NCBI GenBank assembly: GCA_014879945.1
Contig: JACSRE010000174.1
Span: 1-49,464 of the forward strand
Direction: 5' to 3'
Length of the DNA stretch: 49,464 bases
DNA from: Myxococcus sp.
GTDB taxonomy: Bacteria; Myxococcota; Myxococcia; Myxococcales; Myxococcaceae
Both the position numbers and the translations under genes were made by a program. Shown piece by piece: positions 8,585 through 15,973 of the stretch (within the stretch, counting starts at the first letter, position 1; each line of letters opens with the position of its first letter). The notes beneath the pieces are model-generated. The model did no database searches. It had not been told where the DNA came from and saw nothing but the letters and a program-made list of their open reading frames with translations.

Positions 8585-9649
8585 GTGATTCTCACGACAG
8601 CGGTCGCCCTCGGCGTCTTCCTCTCGGCCACGCCCGCGGACGCCGCGCTCTTCGGCGAGCTCCGCTACGGACGGCCGGGCCTCGCGGAGGCGCAGCTCGC
8701 CGCGGGGGCGAACGTGAATGCGCAGAACGCCGAAGGCCTGACCCCGCTCCTCTGGTTGATTCGTCACTACGTCGACTACGACGTGGAACTCGCTCTGCGC
8801 AACAAGCAGGCCGGCGAGCGCAACGTCGAGGAGAACGATCGCTACCGCAGATGCCTGAAGCTCCTTCTCGAGCATGGAGCGGATGTGTCCATGAAGACGC
8901 CGGAGGGACTCACCGCGCTCCAGTACGCGGTGGTCCTCGGGAAGTGGGGCCCCACGGAGATGCTGTTGCAGAAGGCAGGCACGCTCGAGAAGTCGATTCT
9001 CGACCGAGACGGCAACACGCTCCTTCACCTGTCCGTTCTCGCTGACAACGACGTGACTCCGAGCCGCTTCTGGCAGGACCTGCACGACGCGCTCCTGAGC
9101 GACAAGGTGAACGTGCGCGTCTCCAACGCCGCAGGGCAGACCCCCATGGACCACATGCGTCGAAACTCGCCCGGCTTTGCCTTCTCGCTCCAGCTCTACC
9201 TCGACCGCGCGATCGTTCAGAAGGCGAAGCACGAAGCCTTCTTGAAGAAGTCTGACGAGCGGGTGGCGGAGAACCAGCGCGTCCTGGCCGAACACCGGCG
9301 TCGTTCCGAAGACGACGGAAGAACGCTCAAAGAGAGCTTTCAGGTTGAGTACCCTTTCCAGTGCGACGTTTCGGAGAACGGCCTCTTTGGTTCGCGAACG
9401 TCCGAGCCCGTGACCGTCACAGTCACGCCGACCAAGGTGCGGATCAGCAACCTCGAGCCGCACTACGGCGCCTTCGTCGTAGAACGAAGCGGCGTGCACT
9501 TGATCGGGGGCCAACGGTGGGAGGTCTATGAGTTCGAGCAGACGAGCACCAACTCGACCTACAAGCGCATCGGGTTCCCTCAACTGCCCGGCCGGCCCCG
9601 CGCGATGCTGGTGACGAGCATCGGCCGTCACGGCATGTGTATGCCCTAG
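8585..9649 (+). CDS. Exported ankyrin-repeat protein
   Basis: From the GTG at 8585 the protein is 354 aa with a good signal peptide (VILTTAVALGVFLSATPADA, cleavage after ADA). Ankyrin-type units follow: GANVNAQNAEGLTPLLWLI, GADVSMKTPEGLTALQYAV, then DRDGNTLLHLSV and NAAGQTPMDHM. A Lys/Glu-rich helix follows (about 215-255, LKKSDERVAENQRVLAEHRR). The C-terminal domain (about 260-354) is beta-rich and resembles nothing I recognise. A periplasmic or extracellular binding role is inferred. Its base composition is somewhat less GC-rich than its neighbours, and it is bracketed by fdsG and an fdsG relic, so acquisition or rearrangement is likely. The exact start is uncertain. Confidence 0.8.
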   Translation: MILTTAVALGVFLSATPADAALFGELRYGRPGLAEAQLAAGANVNAQNAEGLTPLLWLIRHYVDYDVELALRNKQAGERNVEENDRYRRCLKLLLEHGADVSMKTPEGLTALQYAVVLGKWGPTEMLLQKAGTLEKSILDRDGNTLLHLSVLADNDVTPSRFWQDLHDALLSDKVNVRVSNAAGQTPMDHMRRNSPGFAFSLQLYLDRAIVQKAKHEAFLKKSDERVAENQRVLAEHRRRSEDDGRTLKESFQVEYPFQCDVSENGLFGSRTSEPVTVTVTPTKVRISNLEPHYGAFVVERSGVHLIGGQRWEVYEFEQTSTNSTYKRIGFPQLPGRPRAMLVTSIGRHGMCMP

Positions 9650-9654
9650 CGGCG

Positions 9655-9790
9655 CGCTCGGCCGACGCCGTCGAGATGGGCACCGGCCCCAAGCGCGTGC
9701 GGCACGGGCAACTCGCGGTCGCGTCGGGGCCGTCGTCACCCTGAAGCCAGGCGAGCTCGTGCCGCTCTCGGAGGGGTTGCCCCCCCGAGC
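9655..9790 (-). pseudogene. Decayed fragment of fdsG
   Basis: Bases 9692-9741 match 8227-8277 inside fdsG in the same orientation, differing by two substitutions and one missing base. The last 29 bases are identical. Read on the minus strand, the segment encodes GDDGPDATA and then, after the one-base deletion, LPVPHAL, against GDDGPDATAMLPVLHAL in FdsG. Weaker similarity continues on both sides. No complete gene is present and the frame is broken. It indicates that an fdsG copy, or part of a duplicated region, once lay beyond the ankyrin gene. Confidence 0.8.
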
Positions 9791-9855
9791 TCCAGCCTCG
9801 CCGGCACTGCCGCCGGAGCAGGCGCGAACCCTCTTCCCGCCGAAGCTGAGCTACG

Positions 9856-11202
9856 GTGTCGCTCGTGCCCGGCACGCCCCCCAGCACCTTCGCGCCGAGA
9901 CACACCCTGCGCCTCGAGGCCGAGCGCGCGCTCATGTACGACCGCGAGACCCACCAGTACTACGGCGTCTCGGCGGGTGAGGCGTTCCTCTGCACGGCGT
10001 CGGGCGAGGTCGGCCTCGACGAGGCGCAGCGCATGTTGGCCGAGCAGGTGGGCGACGAAGAGGCCGCCGCGCTCCGAGACCAGCTGGTCGCCGACGGGGC
10101 CGTCACCGAGACGGGCTTCACCGGCCGACTCCTCGAGCAGCGAGACGTCAAGGGCGCCTGGGCCGCGCCGCTGGTGTGCCACCTGGGCGTCACGCTCGCG
10201 TGCAACTTCGCCTGCAACCACTGCTACTCGAGCTCGGGCCGACGCGCCCCCGATGAGCTGACGCTCGAGGACATCAAGGGCCTGGTCGATCAGCTGGTCG
10301 AGCTCGGCTGCCTCAAGCTGGTGCTGGGCGGCGGCGAGCCGTTCCTCCGCAAGGAGCTGCCCGACATCGTGGCCTACGCCGACTCGAAGGGCGTGGACTG
10401 CTTCGTCCACACCAACGCCTCGCTGGTTCGCCGCGAGACGCTCGAGAGGCTGGCGAAGTGCCCGCCGGCGTCGCTCGCGGTGAGCCTCGATGGCCCCGAC
10501 GCCGAGACCAACGACCGCGTACGAGGGCCCAGCGCCTTCGACAAGACGCTGGCCGGGCTCGAGGTGCTGCGCGCCCACTGGCCGCACGGCTTCAACCTCT
10601 CGGTCACCATCACCCCCGAGAACGCCGCCCTCACGCCGCGCCTGGTGGCGATGGCGAAGGAGCAGGGCGCGCGCGTGTTGCTGCTGCGCCCCGCCTACCC
10701 CGCCGGCGAGGCGATGAAAGACACCACGCTCGTGTGTGACCGCGACACCTTCGCGCGCGCCATCGACCTGGCTCGACCCGAGGCCGAGCGGCTGGGCGTG
10801 ACCCTCGACGCGCCGCACCCGCACGAGCAAGGCGAACCCGACTTCGAGGGCTTCGGCTGCGTCGCGGCGCGCGTGGTGCTCGGCGTCGACCCACGAGGCA
10901 ACGTGACGCCGTGCCTCAACCTCCCCGGCGGCTTCGACAGCGGCAACGTCCGCACCCAGCGGTTGGTCGACCTCTGGAAGAAGGGCCGCGGGTTCGTGCT
11001 CCTGCGCGCCCAGCAGCCGGGCCCCCTGTGCGGCAGCTGCAAACACTTCGACACCTGCCGCGGCGGGTGCCGGGTGCGCGCGCTCTACGCCGACAACGGC
11101 CTGGGCGGCCCCGACAGTTGGTGTCACTACGAGCCGAAAGAAAGTGTCGCGCCGAAGCGCGGCCGACGTCCCACGAAGCACGCACCAGGAGCAGCCCCAT
11201 GA
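9856..11202 (+). CDS. Radical SAM/SPASM peptide maturase with N-terminal PqqD-like region
   Basis: A 448-aa protein. Residues about 12-90 (ALMYDRETHQYYGVSAGEAF and following helices) look like a PqqD-type RiPP recognition element. The radical SAM core has the cluster motif C116-x3-C120-x2-C123 (CNFACNHCYSS), then LVLGGGEPFLR, HTNASLVR and VSLDGPD. The C-terminal SPASM domain carries C335, C353, C392, C395, C401, C405 and C423, enough for two auxiliary Fe-S clusters. Such enzymes install thioether or carbon crosslinks in ribosomal peptides (for example the PqqE, AlbA and ranthipeptide families). The stop overlaps the start of the next gene, a Cys-repeat peptide, which I infer is the substrate. 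The start is GTG 9856; GTG 9865 is possible. Confidence 0.9.
   Translation: MSLVPGTPPSTFAPRHTLRLEAERALMYDRETHQYYGVSAGEAFLCTASGEVGLDEAQRMLAEQVGDEEAAALRDQLVADGAVTETGFTGRLLEQRDVKGAWAAPLVCHLGVTLACNFACNHCYSSSGRRAPDELTLEDIKGLVDQLVELGCLKLVLGGGEPFLRKELPDIVAYADSKGVDCFVHTNASLVRRETLERLAKCPPASLAVSLDGPDAETNDRVRGPSAFDKTLAGLEVLRAHWPHGFNLSVTITPENAALTPRLVAMAKEQGARVLLLRPAYPAGEAMKDTTLVCDRDTFARAIDLARPEAERLGVTLDAPHPHEQGEPDFEGFGCVAARVVLGVDPRGNVTPCLNLPGGFDSGNVRTQRLVDLWKKGRGFVLLRAQQPGPLCGSCKHFDTCRGGCRVRALYADNGLGGPDSWCHYEPKESVAPKRGRRPTKHAPGAAP
11187..11191 (+). promoter_or_regulatory. Ribosome-binding site of the precursor-like peptide gene
   Basis: AGGAG lies seven bases before the ATG at 11199, inside the last codons of the radical SAM gene. 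With the ATGA overlap at 11199-11202 it fixes the start of the peptide gene and shows the two are co-translated. Confidence 0.8.
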
Positions 11203-11555
11203 CGGTTGGAAGAGCAGGCGCAAAGAAGCCCATCGCGACGGGGTGTGGAGCCTCGACCCGCGCCCCCGCCAAGGCCCCCGCGCGCAAGCCAGTCGCGACC
11301 GGCTGCGGGGCGAGCACCGGCGGCGCCAAGGGGTGGACGGCGAAGACCACCACGCGGCCGAGCACCAAGGTCTCGACCCGCAGCGCCGACCTGCTCAGCC
11401 GCGCTGGCACCAGGAAGACGACGAAAGAGAAGGTCTCCTCGGGCTGTGCAGCGCCTGCGCCGAAGAAGCCCGCCGCGCCAGCCGTGAAGCCGAAGGTCAG
11501 CACGGGCTGCGCCGCCCCAGCGCCGAAGCCCGCGCCGAAGCGCACGGGGTGCTGA
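11199..11555 (+). CDS. Candidate RiPP precursor peptide with repeated Gly-Cys motifs
   Basis: A 118-aa, Lys/Ala/Pro/Thr-rich, basic peptide with exactly five cysteines (C16, C36, C83, C104, C118), every one preceded by Gly. Two sites share the context KPxATGCGAST (residues 10-20 and 30-40). Two share KVSxGCAAPAPK (78-89 and 99-110). The last residues are RTGC, so the final Cys is the C-terminus. It starts in an ATGA overlap with the radical SAM/SPASM gene and has its own AGGAG. The repeated cores suggest several modification sites in one precursor. There is no classical GG leader and no membrane segment. A metal-binding or simply low-complexity protein is the alternative. The family is not one I recognise. 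Confidence 0.8.
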   Translation: MTVGRAGAKKPIATGCGASTRAPAKAPARKPVATGCGASTGGAKGWTAKTTTRPSTKVSTRSADLLSRAGTRKTTKEKVSSGCAAPAPKKPAAPAVKPKVSTGCAAPAPKPAPKRTGC

Positions 11556-11636
11556 GCACCTCCTGGAGCACGGTCGACCGAACGTGACCGTGCTCGTTGA
11601 GCGGGTGGCGGCGCCGCGAGTGCGGTAGTCGGGCGC

Positions 11637-12524
11637 ATGCCTCCTCCTCCTCCCTTGAATGAACAGACCTCGCTGGTCGACTCATTCCGGCGCCTCGCGG
11701 CGTGGCTGCGTGAGCACGACGGGGCCGACCTGCTGCAGTCGCTCTCTCCGGGCACCAAGCCGCTGCACCTGTCGAAGCTCGAGCAGAAGCTGGGCTTCCG
11801 GGTGCCTGCCGGCTTGCGCACCTGGTGGATGCTCCACGACGGCCAGAAGCGCCGCGGCGACAGCCTCATCGGCGCGCTGCAGCTGCTGCCGGTGGCCTGG
11901 GTGCTCAACGAGCGGCCGAAGGCGATCGCGAAGCTGCGACGCGTGCGTGGAGAGCCCGCCTTCGCCGCGCAAGCCGGCCTGACCCCCGACGAGGCCGCGT
12001 CAGACGAGTGGATTCCCATCGCCGTCGGCGAGGCGCTGTGCGTGCTGGTGCAAGCGAAGTCGGGCCGCGTCTTCGCGACCCTCGAGGAGGCTCCGTTCCT
12101 CCAGCGGGTCGGCGACTCGGTGCCGAAGTGGATCGCCGCCTGGGTCGATGAGGTGGAGGCCGGCCGGCACGAACTGGTGCAGAGCCACGACGGCGTGTTC
12201 TTCGTCGAGCACGATGGGGGCAGTGAGGCGTCGGATGATGCCGAGGACGCCGACGACACCGAGGACGCCGACGAGCCCGAGGACGCCGACGACACCGAGG
12301 ACGCCGACGACACCGAGGACACCGAGGACGCCGACGACACCGAGGACGCCGACGACACCGACGACACCGACGACACCGACACCGACGACACCGACACCGA
12401 CGACACCGACACCGACGACGACGACGACACCGAGGACGCCGACGACACCGACACTGACGACGACGACGACACCGAGGACACCGACGACACCGACGACACC
12501 GACGACGACGACACCGCGAAGTAG
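11637..12524 (+). CDS. SUKH (SMI1/KNR4)-like protein with Asp-rich C-terminal tail
   Basis: A 295-aa protein. Residues about 10-190 resemble SMI1/KNR4-type domains: an N-terminal helix, LSKLEQKLGFRVPAGLRTWWMLHDGQ, then LLPVAWVLNE, DEWIPIAVGE and a closing KWIAAWVDEVEAG helix. SUKH domains are common as immunity or binding proteins in polymorphic toxin systems, but no toxin gene is adjacent. From about residue 196 to the end nearly every residue is Asp, Glu, Thr or Ala in DDTEDA-type repeats, giving an extremely acidic and probably disordered tail. A tail like this is unusual for the family and may bind cations or basic proteins. The preceding gap (11556-11636) holds nothing clear. Confidence 0.75.
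   Translation: MPPPPPLNEQTSLVDSFRRLAAWLREHDGADLLQSLSPGTKPLHLSKLEQKLGFRVPAGLRTWWMLHDGQKRRGDSLIGALQLLPVAWVLNERPKAIAKLRRVRGEPAFAAQAGLTPDEAASDEWIPIAVGEALCVLVQAKSGRVFATLEEAPFLQRVGDSVPKWIAAWVDEVEAGRHELVQSHDGVFFVEHDGGSEASDDAEDADDTEDADEPEDADDTEDADDTEDTEDADDTEDADDTDDTDDTDTDDTDTDDTDTDDDDDTEDADDTDTDDDDDTEDTDDTDDTDDDDTAK
12228..12522. repeat. GAC-rich imperfect minisatellite encoding the acidic tail
   Basis: About 295 bases are built from gacgacaccgag and gacgcc units in 6- to 18-bp periods, all in frame with the SUKH-like gene. The pattern (DDTEDA, DDTD, TDDT) changes along the array, as expected from repeat slippage. Decayed-looking similar sequence continues past the stop codon to about 12550. The opposite strand has a long Val/Gly open frame that is only a shadow of the repeat. 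Confidence 0.9.
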
Positions 12525-12680
12525 ACCGACGACGCGGACAACGGCGACGGAGCTCTGACGGCGCTCGCGGATCAGCCGCTGCACCGCCCGAGAGCCGTCC
12601 TCCGCCTGGGGTCGAGCTGCCGCTACGACGACTCCGGCAGGAGGGCCGCCCGCGGGACCTGGGAGCCCACCGTCAGCTCC

Positions 12681-13253
12681 TCACTCGGCCAGCGCGTGCC
12701 GCCGAAACCACCTCACGAGGTCGATCGCCGTCACCAACCCGAGCAGCTGGCCCTGGTCGTTCACCACCGGCACCCGGTCGAGGTCGTGCTCATCCATCAC
12801 CTGGGCAATCTCGGGCACCGTCGAGCGCGCCGACACCGCCACCACCGCGGTCGACATCGCGTCCTCCACCTCGAGGTCGCTCTTCGCCTCGCCGGCGTGC
12901 AGCTCGACGCTCGACACCTGGCCCACCAACACCATGTTGTCATCCACCACCGGCGCTGAGGACACGCGGGCGGCGTCGAGCACCGCGAGGGCCTCGTTCA
13001 CCGACAGCTCCGAGTCGAGCGCCGTCACCAGCGGTGTCACCAGCTCTCCGCAGAACTGAAGACCGAAGCGGTGGCGCATCAGCGAGTCGCGGTCGAGGGA
13101 GTCAGACTCATCGCTGCGCCTGACGCGATGGGAGCAGGCCTCGAGCGGGCAGTGGTCCGCGCAGCTGATGGTCCGCTCGCCGTCAGGGCTGACCTTCACC
13201 ACCCTGCGTTCCCGCAGGCAGACGACTTCCTCCATGACTCGTTCTGGCTCCAT
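12681..13253 (-). CDS. Tandem CBS-domain protein with N-terminal Cys cluster
   Basis: A 190-aa protein starting at the ATG at 13253. Residues about 68-185 form a CBS pair: VTPLVTALDSELSVNEALAV with SSAPVVDDNMVLVGQVS, then VEDAMSTAVVAVSARSTV with DRVPVVNDQGQLLGLVTAIDL. CBS pairs usually bind adenosine nucleotides and sense energy state. The N-terminal part has C12, C31, C35, C40 and H42 (CADHCPLEACSH), a possible metal site. No catalytic domain is attached, so it is probably a stand-alone sensor. The gaps 12525-12680 and 13254-13380 show no further genes. Confidence 0.85.
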   Translation of the reverse strand: MEPERVMEEVVCLRERRVVKVSPDGERTISCADHCPLEACSHRVRRSDESDSLDRDSLMRHRFGLQFCGELVTPLVTALDSELSVNEALAVLDAARVSSAPVVDDNMVLVGQVSSVELHAGEAKSDLEVEDAMSTAVVAVSARSTVPEIAQVMDEHDLDRVPVVNDQGQLLGLVTAIDLVRWFRRHALAE

Positions 13254-13380
13254 TCGGTGCCTCGGCCAAACCAGCGCTGTTCACCGCCCCCCAACGAAAC
13301 GGCCCGTCGCTCGAGAGCCTCTCACGCCGCGGCCTTCAAGGCCCGGCACGACGCGTCACCAACTCCGACACGCGTCAGGC

Positions 13381-15042
13381 CTACTCGCGCGTCACGGCGC
13401 GCAAGATGAGCTCTCGACGACGGTCCAGGAGCTTCAGCACCAGCGGCAGCGAGAGCGCGTACCCGCCCCACGCCCCCAGCGCCGAGGCGCCGATCAGCGC
13501 CACGGTGATCAGCGACGGGCCGGACTTGCCCACCAGCTTCATCGCCACCACGAACGGCGCCGTCCCCACCGAGGCCGCCGCGAGCCCGAGCATCGACGCC
13601 GTGAAGGGCAGCTTGTCGCGCCGCTTCAGGTTCGCGTGGAACTTCACCGGAAAGAAGAGCGAGAGGAAGTTGCCGGCGGTGAGCAGCACCGGCACCAGCG
13701 CCAGCACCGACAGCAGCGCGCCGGCGACCTCGAGCGGGCCGCCGGCGCCGAAGTAGACGACGTAGAAGGCGACCACCAGCACGCCCATGGCGCCGCCCAC
13801 CCCGCCGTGCACCACGTTCTTCGCGCGCAGCACCTCGCCCAGCGGCACCGGAGACGCCAAGAACACCGTGAAGCCGTGCCCGTCGTAGGCGAACGCGTTC
13901 TGCGAGAACGTGGAGGAGAGCACGATGGCGCCGTACACCGTGAGCCCGCCCATCACCCACGCGTCGGCCGAGTCGCCCAGCAAGAAGACGAAGAGCGCCC
14001 GCCCCGACAGCAGCTTCAGCAGAATCGCCAGCACGAAGGGCACCGACGCCAGCAGCCGCGCGCGCGGGTTGTTCCAGAGGTCGAGGGCCTCGCGCACCAC
14101 CAGCGTCGAGAAGGTGTGCCGCGTGCGCGCGAACGGGTTCGACGCGCGCGCCCGGCTCGAGAGCGCGCCGGCCCGCCCCGTGAAGCGGTGGAACTGGAGC
14201 AACAGCCCCCACGCCACCACCAGCGCGACGAGGCTCACCTCGAAGGTCGCGAGCGCGTCGGCCAGGGCCAGGTCGAGGCGGCCCGCCCAGCTCGCCCGCA
14301 GCAGGTGCCCGAACCACCCCGTGGGGAACCGGCCCAGCGCCAGCGCCGCGTCTTCGACGATGGTGTCGGGCACCGCCGCTGCGCCCACCTCGTTGAGGCG
14401 CAAGAGCCACCCCGTGTCCACCGCGGGAATGAACGACGCGACCACCAGCGTCACCACGAAGCCGCCGCCGATGAGCTCGGCCGAGCGCGGCTGCCGCAAG
14501 AGGTTGAGCATCACGTGCAGCCCGACCCGCGAGAGCGCCGCGTTGAAGAGCACGTAGGCCCCGAAGCCGAGCAGCACCACCAGCCACGACTCCGGAGGCC
14601 GGTACCTCAGGTACCCCACCGTCGCTCCCACCACCGGGCCGTAGAAGACGAAGGTGCGCGGCTCGAACAGGCCCGCCAGCGTCGAGGCCAGCATCAGCCG
14701 GAAGCTCGAGATGGGGAACGCGGAGTAGCGCGACAGCTCCGAGTGGTCGTCCACGCCCGCCGACAACACCGGCCACGTCACCCAGGTCGCGCTGGTGACG
14801 AAGAGCAGCAGCCGCACCAGGAAGTCGCCCCACGCGTCCGACCGCACCACCACCGGGTGCAGCATGAACGCGTAGAAGGTGAGCCCGAGCGCCACCGACG
14901 GAGACGCCGAGAAGAGGAACGCCACCACCGAGAGCCACCGCTGCCGCCCGTCGCCGCGGTTGAGGCCGATGCTCAGGCGCAGCTGCCACAGCAACCCCAG
15001 GTGCTTAAGGAACGACGGCGGCGCGGGCCGCTCAGCCGCCAC
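13381..15042 (-). CDS. ABC transporter permease
   Basis: A 553-aa polytopic membrane protein with roughly ten or more hydrophobic segments spread over the whole length, consistent with an ABC-2-like exporter permease. No conserved catalytic motif is expected. The GTG start at 15042 lies inside the end of the ATPase gene (11-base overlap), so the two are co-translated and form one transporter. Loops include ARASNPFARTRHTFSTLV before a central segment and an acidic-poor, Arg-rich cytoplasmic C-terminus (LDRRRELILRAVTRE). The substrate cannot be inferred. Confidence 0.88.
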   Translation of the reverse strand: MAAERPAPPSFLKHLGLLWQLRLSIGLNRGDGRQRWLSVVAFLFSASPSVALGLTFYAFMLHPVVVRSDAWGDFLVRLLLFVTSATWVTWPVLSAGVDDHSELSRYSAFPISSFRLMLASTLAGLFEPRTFVFYGPVVGATVGYLRYRPPESWLVVLLGFGAYVLFNAALSRVGLHVMLNLLRQPRSAELIGGGFVVTLVVASFIPAVDTGWLLRLNEVGAAAVPDTIVEDAALALGRFPTGWFGHLLRASWAGRLDLALADALATFEVSLVALVVAWGLLLQFHRFTGRAGALSSRARASNPFARTRHTFSTLVVREALDLWNNPRARLLASVPFVLAILLKLLSGRALFVFLLGDSADAWVMGGLTVYGAIVLSSTFSQNAFAYDGHGFTVFLASPVPLGEVLRAKNVVHGGVGGAMGVLVVAFYVVYFGAGGPLEVAGALLSVLALVPVLLTAGNFLSLFFPVKFHANLKRRDKLPFTASMLGLAAASVGTAPFVVAMKLVGKSGPSLITVALIGASALGAWGGYALSLPLVLKLLDRRRELILRAVTRE

Positions 15043-15811
15043 GCGCGGCTCCGTAGAACGACAGCCTCGCGTCGCGCGCCACCGGAGCGCCGATGAGCTT
15101 CTCGAACACCTGCTCCAGCGACCTCACCTCGTGCCGCGCCACCAATTCACCCACCGGGCCCTCGTCGACCAGCCTGCCCGCGCGAATGACGCCCGCGTGG
15201 GTCGCGAGGCGGTCGGCGATCTCCAACACGTGCGTGGTGAGCAGCAGCGTCACGCCTCGTCGCGACAGCTCGGACAACAGCTCGCGGATGACGCCGGCGG
15301 CGATGACGTCGATGCCCTCGAACGGCTCGTCGAGGAACACCAGGTCGGGCGCGTGCACCAGGGCCGCGGCGATGGCGAGCCGGCGGCGCATTCCCTTGGA
15401 GTACTCGGCCACCAGCGCCCCGCCCTTGTATGAGAGCTCGGTCAACGTCAGCAGCTCGTCGGTGCGGCGCTCCGCCTCGTCGCCCGGCAGCCCGTGCATG
15501 CGGCCGCAGAACGTCAGGTACTGCCGGCCGGTCAGGCGCTCGAAGAGCGAGAGCTCCTCGGGCACCACGCCGACCCGCGACTTCACGGCCAGCGGGTCCT
15601 TCACCGCGTCGAGGCCCAGCAACGTCAGCGCGCCGGCGTCGGGCGCGTAGATGCCGGTCAACAGCGAGATGGTGGTCGACTTGCCGGCGCCGTTGGGCCC
15701 GAGGAAGGCGTAGAAGCTCCCGCGGGGAATCGTCATGTCGAGCGCATTGACGGCGGTGAAGTCGCCGAACCGCTTGGTGAGCCCCCGCGCCTCCACCGCC
15801 GCCGTCGTCAT
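15032..15811 (-). CDS. ABC transporter ATP-binding protein
   Basis: A 259-aa ATPase from the ATG at 15811; a GTG two codons upstream is also possible. It has Walker A GPNGAGKST (38-46), a Q-loop region around VGVVPEELSLFERLTG with Glu in place of the usual Gln, the signature segment YSKGMRRRL (137-145), Walker B LVFLDEPFEGID (157-168) and the H-loop LTTHVLEI. The sequence resembles ABC-2-type drug or sodium export ATPases of the CcmA class. It overlaps the permease gene downstream. The 156-base gap to the divergent lipoprotein gene at 15974 must hold both promoters. Confidence 0.95.
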   Translation of the reverse strand: MTTAAVEARGLTKRFGDFTAVNALDMTIPRGSFYAFLGPNGAGKSTTISLLTGIYAPDAGALTLLGLDAVKDPLAVKSRVGVVPEELSLFERLTGRQYLTFCGRMHGLPGDEAERRTDELLTLTELSYKGGALVAEYSKGMRRRLAIAAALVHAPDLVFLDEPFEGIDVIAAGVIRELLSELSRRGVTLLLTTHVLEIADRLATHAGVIRAGRLVDEGPVGELVARHEVRSLEQVFEKLIGAPVARDARLSFYGAARGG

Positions 15812-15973
15812 CGTCACCGGGTTCTACCCGACCACCATGGCGTCACCATCGGCCAGACGCCCGAGGGCGACGGAACTCCGGAGCATTTGAAGCCAGCCCC
15901 GGCTTTCGGGTACAGGGGACTGGCGAGCGCTCTCTCCGTGGCCGGCGGGGCGCTCTTCGGGAGCTGCAACCTC

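Noticed and set aside
12000-12584. Minus-strand Val/Gly-rich protein opposite the Asp-rich tail
   Set aside because: It is a direct shadow of the GAC-rich repeat, and the plus-strand frame contains the SUKH-like domain continuous with the tail.
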